Of a stretch of 22,030 bases of DNA, positions 1-6,840 are shown piece by piece. A program made the translations under genes and the position numbers. How positions within the stretch are numbered: position 1 is the first letter of the stretch; every line of letters begins with the position of its first letter. Source of the DNA: Elusimicrobiota bacterium (lineage in GTDB: Bacteria; Elusimicrobiota; Elusimicrobia; Elusimicrobiales; UBA9959); the NCBI GenBank assembly GCA_003500765.1, contig DNQL01000189.1, forward strand, positions 1 to 22,030. The letters are read 5' to 3'. The notes under the pieces were generated by a model that was given only the letters and a program-made list of their open reading frames with translations, was not told the origin of the DNA and searched no databases.

Positions 1-106
1 CGCCGGCGACGCCTATGGCACGGGCGCGCGCGGCCGAGCGCCCCGCCGCGAGGGCCAGGAAGGCTGAAGCGATCAGACAAATGAACGACAATGCGAAGAA
101 AAGCAT
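1..106 (-). CDS. N-terminal fragment of a signal-peptide or membrane-anchored protein (runs off left edge)
   Basis: Reading leftward from the ATG at 106 gives 35 open codons beginning MLFFALSFICLIASAFLALA, then AGRSAARARAIGVAG, with no stop before the window edge. The first 20 residues are a continuous hydrophobic stretch followed by small and Arg residues, as in a signal peptide or signal anchor. The reading frame is closed 5' by a TAA about 12 codons upstream and I see no other start between. There is no clear Shine-Dalgarno. It is divergent from the operon starting at 397. The product cannot be named from this fragment. Confidence 0.4.
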   Translation of the reverse strand, partial: MLFFALSFICLIASAFLALAAGRSAARARAIGVAG

Positions 107-261
107 GGGAAAAAAGCAAAGAACAACGCGCTTTTTACTGCCTTACTGCTGCCGTGGCTGTCCGTGATAGGACCGGGCGGTCATTTTACCGGGCGGAGGG
201 CCCGGGCTTATCGGCTGTCCAGACGATAAAATTTCGGACCTTTTTATTCTACAATAAGTGA

Positions 262-314
262 GGGGACGTTGTTTAGTTCTTTAGTTAAAAACTAAAGAAC
301 TAAACAACGTCCCC
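262..314. repeat. Perfect 53-nt inverted repeat (REP-like palindrome)
   Basis: Two exact 25-nt arms, 262-286 and 290-314, flank a central AAA. The arms begin GGGGACGTTGTTTAG and end in the exact complement. It lies between divergent gene starts, so it does not sit where a terminator for a gene visible here would be. Long perfect palindromes starting GGGGACG are a type I associate with REP elements mobilised by Y1 (REP-associated) transposases; no transposase is in the window. A very stable hairpin or cruciform is expected. Confidence 0.8.
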
Positions 315-335
315 GTTCTCCGTTCTCCCGTTCTC
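314..335. repeat. Three short direct repeats CGTTCTC
   Basis: CGTTCTC occurs at 314-320, 321-327 and 329-335, abutting the right end of the 53-nt palindrome. It may be part of the same mobile-repeat unit or simple slippage. Confidence 0.5.
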
Positions 336-396
336 TTCCGCATCTCTTCCCGGGAGGCGGCAAATTTTATATCGTTTAGGCAGGATGAGGTGAACC

Positions 397-816
397 ATGA
401 AAAAATTACTTATCGCGCTTCTGCTCCTGACGCCGGCGCTGTCGCGAGCGGAAGGGAACAGACCCCCGGAATCCCCGGAGGCCGTCGCGCGGCTCAAGAA
501 AGAGGCGGCGGGCCTGGAACGGCAGGCCGCGGCCGATCCCAAGAACGCGGACATATTCGTGAAGCTGGGCTTTACCTACGCCAGGCTCAGGCAGCCCAAT
601 GACGCGCAGCGGGCTTTCGAGTCCGCGGTCTCGCTGGACCCGAAACGGGCGGAAGCGCATTACATGCTGGGCCTCATCTACGAAAAGAAAGGGATGAAGG
701 ACATGGCCCTCTCCGCCTGGCGGGCCTGCCTGGAGAACGCGAAAGACCCCGCCATGCGCAACACGGCCTCGCGCCACATCCACAACCTGGCGGCCGGGAA
801 AATAGGGACACCATGA
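397..816 (+). CDS. Small periplasmic TPR protein
   Basis: 139 residues. Residues 1-18 (MKKLLIALLLLTPALSRA) form a Sec signal peptide. The rest contains two recognisable tetratricopeptide repeats: one with ADIFVKLGFTYARLRQPNDAQRAFESAV around residues 50-78, the next with AEAHYMLGLIYEKKGMKDMALSAW around 85-108, each with the G-Y/A pattern of TPR helices. It probably acts as a periplasmic scaffold for a protein complex. The ATG at 397 follows GAGGTG with 6-nt spacing. Its stop overlaps the start of the next gene (ATGA), which indicates translational coupling to the CsgG-like lipoprotein, its likely partner. The exact partner and process cannot be told. Confidence 0.85.
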   Translation: MKKLLIALLLLTPALSRAEGNRPPESPEAVARLKKEAAGLERQAAADPKNADIFVKLGFTYARLRQPNDAQRAFESAVSLDPKRAEAHYMLGLIYEKKGMKDMALSAWRACLENAKDPAMRNTASRHIHNLAAGKIGTP

Positions 817-1442
817 AAAAGACGTTCATCCTTATCCCCCTGCTGCTCTCCGCCTGCGTCACCCCCAACGTGGCCGTCAACCCGCGCGCCGATTTCACCG
901 CCGTCAAACGCGTGGCCGTTCTTTCCTTCGGCGGCCAGCAGGGCGACCTGGCGGCCGACCTGCTGACGCAGAGCCTGCTGGCCCGCGGCGCCGACGTGGT
1001 AGAGCGCCAGAGGCTCAACGCCGTAATGGAGGAACAGCGCCTCACCTCCTCCACGGCTTTCGACCCGGCCACGGCCAAACAGCTGGGCCGCCTGCTGGGA
1101 GTAGACGCCCTCTTCATCGGGACCGTGGCCGAAAGCACGCCCCAGTCCAGCTACATAGTCAGCGGGGCGGAGAACGCCCGCCGCACCACGGTGTCGAAGG
1201 TCTCCGGCGGTTCCGTATATTCCGAGGGGACCGTGCTGGGCCTGCCCAACTCGCAGCTGCTGAGCACCACAGCCAACGTCGCGCTGGTCTCGCGGATGGT
1301 GGACGTGCAGACCGGATCGGTGCTCTGGGCCGCCTCCATGTCCTACGAGGGCTTCGACGTCTCGGCCGCCATGAACGGCATCACCGAGGCCTTCGCCCGC
1401 TCGCTGGCCCAGATCTGGCCGGAGCTGATCATACAGAGATAG
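813..1442 (+). CDS. Outer-membrane lipoprotein, CsgG/TolB-N-like
   Basis: 209 residues. The N-terminus MKKTFILIPLLLSAC is a lipoprotein signal with lipobox L-S-A-C, giving the acylated Cys15. The mature part runs VKRVAVLSFGGQQGDLAADLL..., then residues for ADVVERQRLNAVMEEQ, GRLLGVDALFIGTV and SVLWAASMSYEG. This order (beta-strand VAVLxF, an E-R-x-x-L helix, the LGVDAxxxGTV strand, a late VxVxxGxVLWxxS strand) is typical of CsgG-family and related TolB N-terminal-like lipoproteins. CsgG itself forms the curli secretion pore, but many relatives have no known role. It overlaps the TPR gene upstream by 4 nt and lies 1 nt before the radical SAM gene. Family assignment is good; function is open. 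Confidence 0.85.
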   Translation: MKKTFILIPLLLSACVTPNVAVNPRADFTAVKRVAVLSFGGQQGDLAADLLTQSLLARGADVVERQRLNAVMEEQRLTSSTAFDPATAKQLGRLLGVDALFIGTVAESTPQSSYIVSGAENARRTTVSKVSGGSVYSEGTVLGLPNSQLLSTTANVALVSRMVDVQTGSVLWAASMSYEGFDVSAAMNGITEAFARSLAQIWPELIIQR

Positions 1443-1443
1443 A

Positions 1444-3741
1444 ATGCCTCCCAGGGAACACCGGAACGGCGGCGGCATCCCCGCCCTGATCTACGACGGG
1501 GATTTCCTGCGCAGGCTGTTCTCCGCCAGCGACCTCAACTCGCTGCCCGAATCGCCGCCGAACTACCCCCCGCCGCTGGCCTGGGATCCGGTAGAAGGTG
1601 CCGACCCGGCCGCCGTCGCGGCCCGCTGGAAGGAATCCAACAGGCTCAACCGCGGCAAGAAGCCGGTCATCTACGTCCACCTTCCCTTCTGCCAGTATAT
1701 CTGCAAATTCTGCGGCTTCTACCGCAGGATACCCCGCGCCGCGGAGGAGATAGACCGCTACCTGCGGGGCCTCGAAAAAGAAGTCCTCCTGCTCAAGGAT
1801 TCTTTCAAAGGCGTGCCGATACGCAACCTCTGCTTCGGCGGCGGCACGCCGTCCATGCTGACCGGGCCTCAACTGGACTTCCTGCTGGGCATCTTCAGGA
1901 AGAATTTCCTTATAACTCCCGGGACCCGCATAGCGATGGAGGCCAGCCCGCAGACCCTCACGCCCGCCAAAGCCCGCAAGCTCAAAGAGATCGGCGTGAA
2001 CTACCTTTCCATCGGCGTGCAGAGCTTCGACGAGAAGCTCATGCGCTCGCTTAACCGCCCCCAGACGCGCGGGCAATGCTTCTCCGCCATCCGCAACGCC
2101 CGCAAGGCGGGAATAGAGAACCTGGAAGTCGACCTTATGACCGGCCTGCCGGGCCAGACCGAGGAGACCCTGCTGCGCGACATAGACACGCTGGCGGACT
2201 TCGACCTGGAGCGCGTTTACATTTTCGACTGGCAGCCGCGCGAATTCACCGGCTGCGGCGGCCTGCGCCTTCCCTCGCTGCAGGACGCGGCCATCGACAG
2301 GGCGCGGGAATGGCGGCGCAAGGCTATAGACCGCCTCATCAGCCGCCAGGGCTACACCATGCGCTGCGGCCACTGGGTCTATAAGCGCAAGGGCGAGCAA
2401 TGGCCTTATACCTACGACCAGCAGGAAGAGGAGGGCTACTCCATACTGGGGCTGGGCGCCACCTCCATATCCTACTGCGCCTGGCGGCAGCGCTACCAGA
2501 ACGTCTCCGACGCGGAAAAATACCGGGCGATGCTCGACAGGGGACTGCTCCCCGTGGAGCGCCTGCGCGTCCTCACGCCGCGCGACGAGATGGCCAATCA
2601 TTCGGTGGTAAAACTGCTGCACATAAACCAGCTGGTCGGCGGCCATTTCATGAAAAAATTCGGAAGCCGGCCGGAAACGGCTCTGGGCAAGGAGCTGGAT
2701 TACCTGGTCCGCGGCGGCAGACTGTTCCGGTCCTCCGACTCCTACGTCATCCGCGACAGGGCCAGCGCCACCTTCGACCTGCGCGCCGTGTTCTACGAGC
2801 CTTCCGTTATCGAGAAGATGGCCGAACGAGCCGGGATAGATCCGGTCAGGAAACCGGGCGGCTGCGGCCTAAGCGAACTGCCGGCCGACGAACCGTTCCG
2901 GAACTCGCGGATATGCCCATTGTCCTCCGGCCTGGCCCCGGAGGACCTCGGGCTGGAGCGCCGCGGCGGCAGGCCGAGGGCGCCGGCCGAAATAGCGGCC
3001 GAACTGCGCCGCAAAAGGGACGAGGGACTGGAAGGGATAATATTCGCCGACGCAGCGCCGCTACGGACCGACCGGGCCTCGCTGCTGGCCGGCATGGCCG
3101 CCAGGCTGGGGTTCCGGGACATCTCGTTCATGGCCCCGGGGCTGGGCGGCGGCTCCGCTAAAGATTTCCGAAGGCTGCGCAACTCCGGCGCCTCCTCGTT
3201 CGCCCTCGTCATGGGAAAAGCCGGGCCCAGAAAAGAGGCCGCGGCGCGAGCCGCGGCGGAGGCCGGATTGAGCCTGGCCGTAGTTAAGCTGCTGGAAGGA
3301 AAAGAATTACTGAAGCCGCAGCGGTCCCTGTCGGCGGCGAAAAAGCTGGGCGCGGCGTCGCTTCTCTACGTGCTGCCGGCCGGATACGGGGGCAGGGACA
3401 CCCTGGCGCTGTACAGGGACCTCAAAAAGAACGCCGGCAGGATACGCGCGGCCGCGGAAAAAGCGGGACTGAAGGTGCGGATACTTAATTCGCTGCCCTG
3501 CCTGCTGCGCCCGCATCACGAAGCCCTTTTCGAGAGCTTCGTCCACATAGCCGACGCCCGGGAGAACCTCTCCGGCATAATAAAACTGGAGACCTGCCTT
3601 ATCTGCAAGTACCTGCTGCATTGCCCGGGCCCCAGCGAGAAGTATCTGGACAGGCTCTCCGCCCGGAACCGCGCGCGCAGCGCCAACTTCTATTCCACAC
3701 GCGCGTCGCGCTACTACGACATCAGGCCCATAAAGGCCTGA
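1444..3741 (+). CDS. HemN/HemW-like radical SAM protein with extra C-terminal domain
   Basis: 765 residues. IYVHLPFCQYICKFCGFY carries the radical SAM cluster motif CX3CX2C (Cys83, Cys87, Cys90). GGGTPS at 132-137 and NLEVDLMTGLPGQTEETL near 226 are hallmarks of the coproporphyrinogen-III-oxidase-like family, and a HemN-C-like region follows to about 450. HemN and HemW are roughly 380-460 residues, so about 300 residues are extra. The extra part has RAPAEIAAELRRKRDEGLEG, IIFADAAPLRTD and a C-terminal C718-X2-C-X5-C727, a layout resembling a second radical SAM barrel that has kept only one Cys (C491) where a cluster motif would sit. The gene begins 1 nt after the lipoprotein stop, so all three genes probably form one operon. 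The substrate is unknown; true heme synthesis is not implied. Confidence 0.85.
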   Translation: MPPREHRNGGGIPALIYDGDFLRRLFSASDLNSLPESPPNYPPPLAWDPVEGADPAAVAARWKESNRLNRGKKPVIYVHLPFCQYICKFCGFYRRIPRAAEEIDRYLRGLEKEVLLLKDSFKGVPIRNLCFGGGTPSMLTGPQLDFLLGIFRKNFLITPGTRIAMEASPQTLTPAKARKLKEIGVNYLSIGVQSFDEKLMRSLNRPQTRGQCFSAIRNARKAGIENLEVDLMTGLPGQTEETLLRDIDTLADFDLERVYIFDWQPREFTGCGGLRLPSLQDAAIDRAREWRRKAIDRLISRQGYTMRCGHWVYKRKGEQWPYTYDQQEEEGYSILGLGATSISYCAWRQRYQNVSDAEKYRAMLDRGLLPVERLRVLTPRDEMANHSVVKLLHINQLVGGHFMKKFGSRPETALGKELDYLVRGGRLFRSSDSYVIRDRASATFDLRAVFYEPSVIEKMAERAGIDPVRKPGGCGLSELPADEPFRNSRICPLSSGLAPEDLGLERRGGRPRAPAEIAAELRRKRDEGLEGIIFADAAPLRTDRASLLAGMAARLGFRDISFMAPGLGGGSAKDFRRLRNSGASSFALVMGKAGPRKEAAARAAAEAGLSLAVVKLLEGKELLKPQRSLSAAKKLGAASLLYVLPAGYGGRDTLALYRDLKKNAGRIRAAAEKAGLKVRILNSLPCLLRPHHEALFESFVHIADARENLSGIIKLETCLICKYLLHCPGPSEKYLDRLSARNRARSANFYSTRASRYYDIRPIKA

Positions 3742-3945
3742 TCACTTCTCCAGGAAGAAAACCTCTTCCATCCGCTTGCCGAAATAGGCGGCTATCTTCA
3801 GCGCCAGCGTGACCGACGGGGAGTAATCCTCCCCCTCTATGGAGACTATCGTCTGGCGCGATACCCCCACGGCCTTGGCCAGGACCTCCTGCGAGATGTC
3901 CTTCTCCGCGCGCAGCACGCGCAGCCTGTTCTTAAGTTTCTCCAT
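3742..3945 (-). CDS. Small Cro/XRE-family HTH transcriptional regulator
   Basis: 67 residues from the ATG at 3945, preceded by GGAG with suitable spacing. An upstream in-frame ATG at 3999 would lie inside the neighbouring gene and adds a non-conserved tail, so I rejected it. ISQEVLAKAVGVSRQTIVSIE is a clear Cro/C1 helix-turn-helix (residues 17-37), followed by YSPSVTLALKIAAYFGKRMEEVFF, the usual end of the short YozG-like repressors. Its start is 2 nt downstream of the stop of the membrane-protein gene at 3948, so it is translationally coupled. Such regulators commonly repress their own operon; the palindrome at 4732-4753 is a candidate operator. Confidence 0.9.
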   Translation of the reverse strand: MEKLKNRLRVLRAEKDISQEVLAKAVGVSRQTIVSIEGEDYSPSVTLALKIAAYFGKRMEEVFFLEK

Positions 3946-3947
3946 GT

Positions 3948-4292
3948 CTATCTCCAGACCTTTTTCAGCCCCATGGCCGCCAGGGACGCGGCCGCCCATA
4001 CTATCAGGAGAGTGAAATAGGCCTTCCCCTCGCCAGGCACATCGTGCTTCACCGCCTGCATTACCAGCAGGAAGATAATAACGGCGGAAGAGGCCGCATA
4101 GTTGCAGAAAAGTTCGGCCTGCAGCTGCATCTCGTCGGGCTCGCGCTTTTTACGGAAAGCGAGACCTATGGCCACGCCGATAAGGCCCCCTATAAGGGCG
4201 GGATAGCCGCCCTGTATCCACATCGCCGATACCAGCGCGATCACCATCACCCAGCCGGTGACCTTGCGCATTATCCTTATCTTATTTTCCAT
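3948..4292 (-). CDS. Small integral membrane protein (copy B of a tandem pair)
   Basis: 114 residues with about four hydrophobic segments: VTGWVMVIALVSAMWIQGG, ALIGGLIGVAIGLAF, YAASSAVIIFLLVMQAV and FTLLIVWAAASLAAMG. A polar REPDEMQLQAEL loop sits between the second and third. It resembles the copy upstream (4282-4641): both start MExK(I/V)xxMR, have PDExxxxxxL in the loop, and the same membrane order. It is the kind of small membrane protein (DUF2178-like) often found beside a YozG-type regulator. Its start overlaps the end of the upstream copy by 11 nt. The specific function is unknown. Confidence 0.8.
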   Translation of the reverse strand: MENKIRIMRKVTGWVMVIALVSAMWIQGGYPALIGGLIGVAIGLAFRKKREPDEMQLQAELFCNYAASSAVIIFLLVMQAVKHDVPGEGKAYFTLLIVWAAASLAAMGLKKVWR

Positions 4293-4641
4293 TTACGGTA
4301 ATCCTCCCGCGCAGCAGGCCCATGAACACCACCAGCGAGACCACCAGCACGCTCTGCACGTTCTGATAGAACCGGGCGCCTTCCGGGCTCAGCGCCTGCA
4401 TGACCGCCGTGAAGCAGACCGTTATGCCGAAGGCTCCATAGCAGGCAAGTAAACTGAGGTGGACTTCCCGCTCATCCGGTTCCGGATGCGCGACCTTGCG
4501 CACCGCCAGGGCGAAGGCGATCACCGCCACCGCTACCACTCCGGCTATCATATAAGCGCCCTTGATAATGAACGTGGACATCACCGACAGCACTATCAGG
4601 ACCGACATGATATTCCGCATTGTTTTTACTTTCTTTTCCAT
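4282..4641 (-). CDS. Small integral membrane protein (copy A of a tandem pair)
   Basis: 119 residues. The N-terminus is MEKKVKTMRNIMSVLIVLSV; hydrophobic segments lie near residues 10-25, 28-48, 63-83 and 92-110, with the charged loop HPEPDEREVHLSLL between the second and third. It is paralogous to the next gene (3948-4292). It is the first gene of a three-gene leftward operon ending in the XRE regulator and is driven by the promoter at 4694-4722. The role is unknown; an envelope or stress-related two-component-like unit of membrane sensor and repressor is conceivable but unproven. Confidence 0.8.
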   Translation of the reverse strand: MEKKVKTMRNIMSVLIVLSVMSTFIIKGAYMIAGVVAVAVIAFALAVRKVAHPEPDEREVHLSLLACYGAFGITVCFTAVMQALSPEGARFYQNVQSVLVVSLVVFMGLLRGRITVNGK

Positions 4642-4693
4642 ATTTTCCCCTATTCCCTTCTTGAATTTCGACCGCTTCCAAAGCGTTAAAAAA

Positions 4694-4722
4694 ATAATAC
4701 ATCAAATTTAACACTTTGTCAA
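4694..4722 (-). promoter_or_regulatory. Consensus sigma70 promoter for the membrane-protein/XRE operon
   Basis: On the minus strand: TTGACA (4722-4717), a 17-nt spacer, TATTAT (4699-4694). Both hexamers match sigma70 consensus closely (6/6 and 5/6), and the element lies about 53 nt upstream of the ATG at 4641 in an AT-rich gap. Confidence 0.8.
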
Positions 4723-4731
4723 GTATTGTTT

Positions 4732-4753
4732 ACATAAAGACGGCTTTTTATGT
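4732..4753. promoter_or_regulatory. Candidate operator palindrome upstream of the -35 box
   Basis: ACATAAA-N8-TTTATGT, 7-nt arms at 4732-4738 and 4747-4753, in the intergenic region between the XRE operon and the rightward gene at 4838. This is a plausible site for the XRE regulator, but no second copy was found to support it. Confidence 0.35.
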
Positions 4754-4837
4754 CATTTTGTCAATATAGCATAAGGATGTTCTACCGTCGCTTTGACCGC
4801 AATTATGTAGAATATTGCGACAGTATAAAGGAGGGTT

Positions 4838-5089
4838 ATGATAGATTTTCTCTTGAACAACGGTGTTCCCACCGGGCTTAAATACTACGGCGCGACGGCC
4901 ATGATGATGGGAGTCAGCCTGGCGCTGGTCTGGTTCTACGCCATGTACGACTGCCTGAAGAACGAAAAGGACGAGAAGTTCAGAATGCTTTGGCTGGCCG
5001 TCCTGCTGGTCGGCAAGTTCCTGGCGGTTTTCGTATATTTCTTCGGCGTCATGCTGCCGCGCATAAAAGCGAAAAAAGCCGCGGCCTGA
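4838..5089 (+). CDS. Small two-TM membrane protein, PLDc_N-like
   Basis: 83 residues. Two membrane segments (GATAMMMGVSLALVWFYAMY and MLWLAVLLVGKFLAVFVYFFGVML) are separated by DCLKNEKDEKFR. The arrangement W/Y-x-x-YDxLKN...KxxWxxxVLLxxxxxxxxYF resembles the N-terminal membrane domain of cardiolipin synthases (PLDc_N), here as a stand-alone protein with a basic tail. The ATG is preceded by AAGGAGGGTT, a strong ribosome binding site. It is monocistronic, ended by the hairpin at 5104. Stand-alone PLDc_N proteins have no settled function. Confidence 0.8.
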   Translation: MIDFLLNNGVPTGLKYYGATAMMMGVSLALVWFYAMYDCLKNEKDEKFRMLWLAVLLVGKFLAVFVYFFGVMLPRIKAKKAAA

Positions 5090-5103
5090 AAAGACCGAAA
5101 ATG

Positions 5104-5136
5104 AAAAAGGCCCGGTGAGGACCGGGCCTTTTTTAT
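5104..5136. terminator. Bidirectional rho-independent terminator
   Basis: AAGGCCCGGT (5107-5116), loop GAGG, ACCGGGCCTT (5121-5130), then TTTTATTTT on the plus strand and AAAAAGG read as a U-run on the minus strand. It sits between convergent genes ending at 5089 and 5149 and can serve both. Confidence 0.92.
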
Positions 5137-5148
5137 TTTCGCCGGGAC

Positions 5149-5517
5149 TTATTTCTTCGGCAATATCTCCAGCCAGTAGCCGTCCGGGTCCTCGATGAAG
5201 TATATCCCCATGCCCGGGTTCTCGTAGCAGACGCAGCCCATCTCCTTGTGCAGCGCGAAGGCGGCGTCGTAGTCGTCCGCCGTAAAAGCCAGGTGTATCT
5301 CGTTGTCGCCCAGGTTGTATTTCTCCTTCCTGTCCTTCAGCCAGGTCAGCTCCAGTTTATGCGGGGTGGTCCCGTCGCCGAGGAAGACCAGCGTGAAGCT
5401 GCCGTCGGCGGCGTCCTTGCGGCGGACCTCCTCCAGCCCCAGGGCTTTCTTATAAAAAGCCAGGCTCTTCTCCAGGTCCAGGACATTGAGATTATTATGA
5501 GAGAAAATGAATTTCAT
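5149..5517 (-). CDS. VOC-family glyoxalase (lactoylglutathione lyase-like)
   Basis: 122 residues, a typical single-module glyoxalase I/VOC length. Positions corresponding to the four metal ligands of GloA are all present: His7 (FSHNNLNVLDLEKS), Glu56 (KLELTW), His75 (NEIHLAF) and Glu117 (DGYWLEIL). The pattern LEKSLAFYKKALGL and YFIEDPDGYWLEI is characteristic. The enzyme class converts the hemithioacetal of methylglyoxal and a thiol to a lactoyl thioester; with this residue set it may do so, though some VOC relatives act on other substrates. The ATG at 5517 is preceded by TAGGAGGACGG, a good ribosome binding site. It lies 8 nt after the membrane protein ending at 5526 and may be co-transcribed with it. 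Confidence 0.85.
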   Translation of the reverse strand: MKFIFSHNNLNVLDLEKSLAFYKKALGLEEVRRKDAADGSFTLVFLGDGTTPHKLELTWLKDRKEKYNLGDNEIHLAFTADDYDAAFALHKEMGCVCYENPGMGIYFIEDPDGYWLEILPKK

Positions 5518-5525
5518 CCGTCCTC

Positions 5526-6290
5526 CTAAAAATCGTTCTTCGCCGCTTCATCCATCTCTTTTTTCACGCGACGGCGCAGTTCCAGCGCCCAGGCTATCAG
5601 CAGAATTATCAGGCCGGCGCCTGAAAGCTTCATCAGCATGGACCAGACAAAAGGACCGCGCCTGAGTATCTCTATGTCCCCGGGGCCGGCTATATAGAGT
5701 ATTTCGCAGGCGCCGCCCCTGGTGTCGGTCCGGCTGACGCTGGACCTGGCGGTCATACGCTGCGCCCCGCCTCCCCTGGAGATATTCACGCCCACCAGCA
5801 GGCCCCGCAGCCTGACCTGGTCGCCCATTCGCACGCTCCGTATCTTTTCGTAGACCCCGGGATCGCAGGTCACTATATGGGTGTTGGCCGCGGCGTCGGT
5901 ATTGAAATGATACCCGTTCTTCCAGCTGGCGACGAACCAGTCCATCCTGACGCGCAGCTTGGTATGGCGGTATAACCCGTCCCTCGCGTTCTCTCCCCAG
6001 AGAAGACCCAGGTCCGCGGCCATGACGCCCTTAAGTTCGCTGGCCAATTTATGAGAGACGCCAAAGACATAACCGGTTATATCGTAACGGTACAGGGGTT
6101 CGAAGGACCAGGAGTATCCGTCGCGCGCGCAGCCGGGCGCCGCGTCGCCGGACAACAGCTCCGTCTGGAGCGGTTCGCCCTTCACCGCCGGCAGCAGCTC
6201 CGACGGCGGCACGCTCCTGTAGGCGTCAACGGACATACGCCAGGACACGAACATGAGCGCGGCCAGCGCCAGGAAGAGGTTGCGGTACAT
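5526..6290 (-). CDS. Membrane-anchored conserved protein of unknown function
   Basis: 254 residues. An N-terminal signal/anchor (MYRNLFLALAALMFVSW) is followed by an extracytoplasmic domain and a C-terminal membrane helix (MLMKLSGAGLIILLIAWALEL, about 219-239) with a charged cytosolic tail. The central part shows DLGLLWG, NTHIVTCDP, MGDQVRLRGLLVGV and SSVSRTDTRGGACEILYI. I recall this ordered set (DLxLxWG, NxHI, GDxVRLxGxLV, SSxSRxDTGxGACE) from a widespread uncharacterised family; the GDxVRLRG stretch suggests an OB-like barrel. It begins 9 nt after the PAS gene and is likely in the same transcript. No catalytic residues can be assigned. Confidence 0.75.
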   Translation of the reverse strand: MYRNLFLALAALMFVSWRMSVDAYRSVPPSELLPAVKGEPLQTELLSGDAAPGCARDGYSWSFEPLYRYDITGYVFGVSHKLASELKGVMAADLGLLWGENARDGLYRHTKLRVRMDWFVASWKNGYHFNTDAAANTHIVTCDPGVYEKIRSVRMGDQVRLRGLLVGVNISRGGGAQRMTARSSVSRTDTRGGACEILYIAGPGDIEILRRGPFVWSMLMKLSGAGLIILLIAWALELRRRVKKEMDEAAKNDF

Positions 6291-6299
6291 CGGCGGGGC

Positions 6300-6707
6300 T
6301 CAGTCCATCAGCCGCTTCTGGCCTTCCAGCTCGCGTATATACTGCACGTCCTGGGTGAACTCCAGGCAGCCGATATATTTTCCCGCGTCGTCGCGCAGGG
6401 CGTAGAACTCGATGAGTATCTTGTGGACCTTCTTCTCCGGACCGACCGGCAGGTCTATCCAGAAGCGCGCCATGTCGCGCTTGCCCGCCTTCATCTCCCC
6501 GACCAGCCGCTCCACCTGGTCCAGACTCTTCTTGGGGTGGCAGTCCCGGAAATTCATGCCGATGCAGGTCATGGGCCTGTGGAACAGCCGCTTGTCGTGT
6601 TTGTTCCAGCCCACCACCTCGTCGTTGGCGTCTATGACCGTCACCTCGGCCGGTATGGCCTCGATCATCGCCTTCACCATATCCGCGCTCATCCTGTCGA
6701 AAAGCAT
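6300..6707 (-). CDS. Stand-alone PAS-domain protein (PAS_10/DUF438-like)
   Basis: 135 residues, essentially one PAS fold: MIEAIPAEVTVIDANDEVVGWNKHDKRLFHRP at residues 14-45, CIGMNFRDCHPKKSLDQVERLV in the middle, then WIDLPV and KVHKILIEFYALRDDAGKYIGCLEFTQDV. The IPxExTxIDxNDxVxxWNKxxxRxFxRP and GxxxxxCHPxxSxxxV signatures match the PAS module at the end of DUF438 proteins. It has no output domain, so it may sense a ligand or redox state and act through protein contacts. GGAGGTAAGC precedes the ATG at 6707. A TATAAT lies at 6759-6754. It is followed by the membrane protein at 5526-6290. Confidence 0.88.
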   Translation of the reverse strand: MLFDRMSADMVKAMIEAIPAEVTVIDANDEVVGWNKHDKRLFHRPMTCIGMNFRDCHPKKSLDQVERLVGEMKAGKRDMARFWIDLPVGPEKKVHKILIEFYALRDDAGKYIGCLEFTQDVQYIRELEGQKRLMD

Positions 6708-6753
6708 GCTTACCTCCGTCGCGGCGCCGCCGCCGTATATATAAGAGGTAATA

Positions 6754-6759
6754 ATTATA
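6754..6759 (-). promoter_or_regulatory. Candidate -10 box for the PAS gene
   Basis: TATAAT on the minus strand, about 46 nt before the ATG at 6707, in a short AT-rich patch. I see no good -35 hexamer at 16-18 nt spacing, so the call rests on the -10 alone. Confidence 0.35.
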
Positions 6760-6840
6760 GGAAATAGAGCGGCTGTTTCCGGCCCGTCGCAGAGCTCCGG
6801 GCACCGACTGCGGGCAATGCCGCCCGGTTCCGTCGGCCAG

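Larger units (their letters stand above)
107..396. other. Intergenic region between divergent genes
   Basis: No coding frame here is convincing. It holds two direct copies of CCGGGCGG (173-180 and 189-196), an AT-richer stretch around 225-260, the 53-nt palindrome at 262-314, three CGTTCTC copies at 314-335, and the ribosome binding site GAGGTG just before the ATG at 397. No consensus -35/-10 pair was recognised. Confidence 0.5.

Noticed and set aside
3946..3999. 18-residue N-terminal extension of the XRE regulator
   Set aside because: It lies entirely inside the upstream gene, has no ribosome site, and the family begins at the internal Met.
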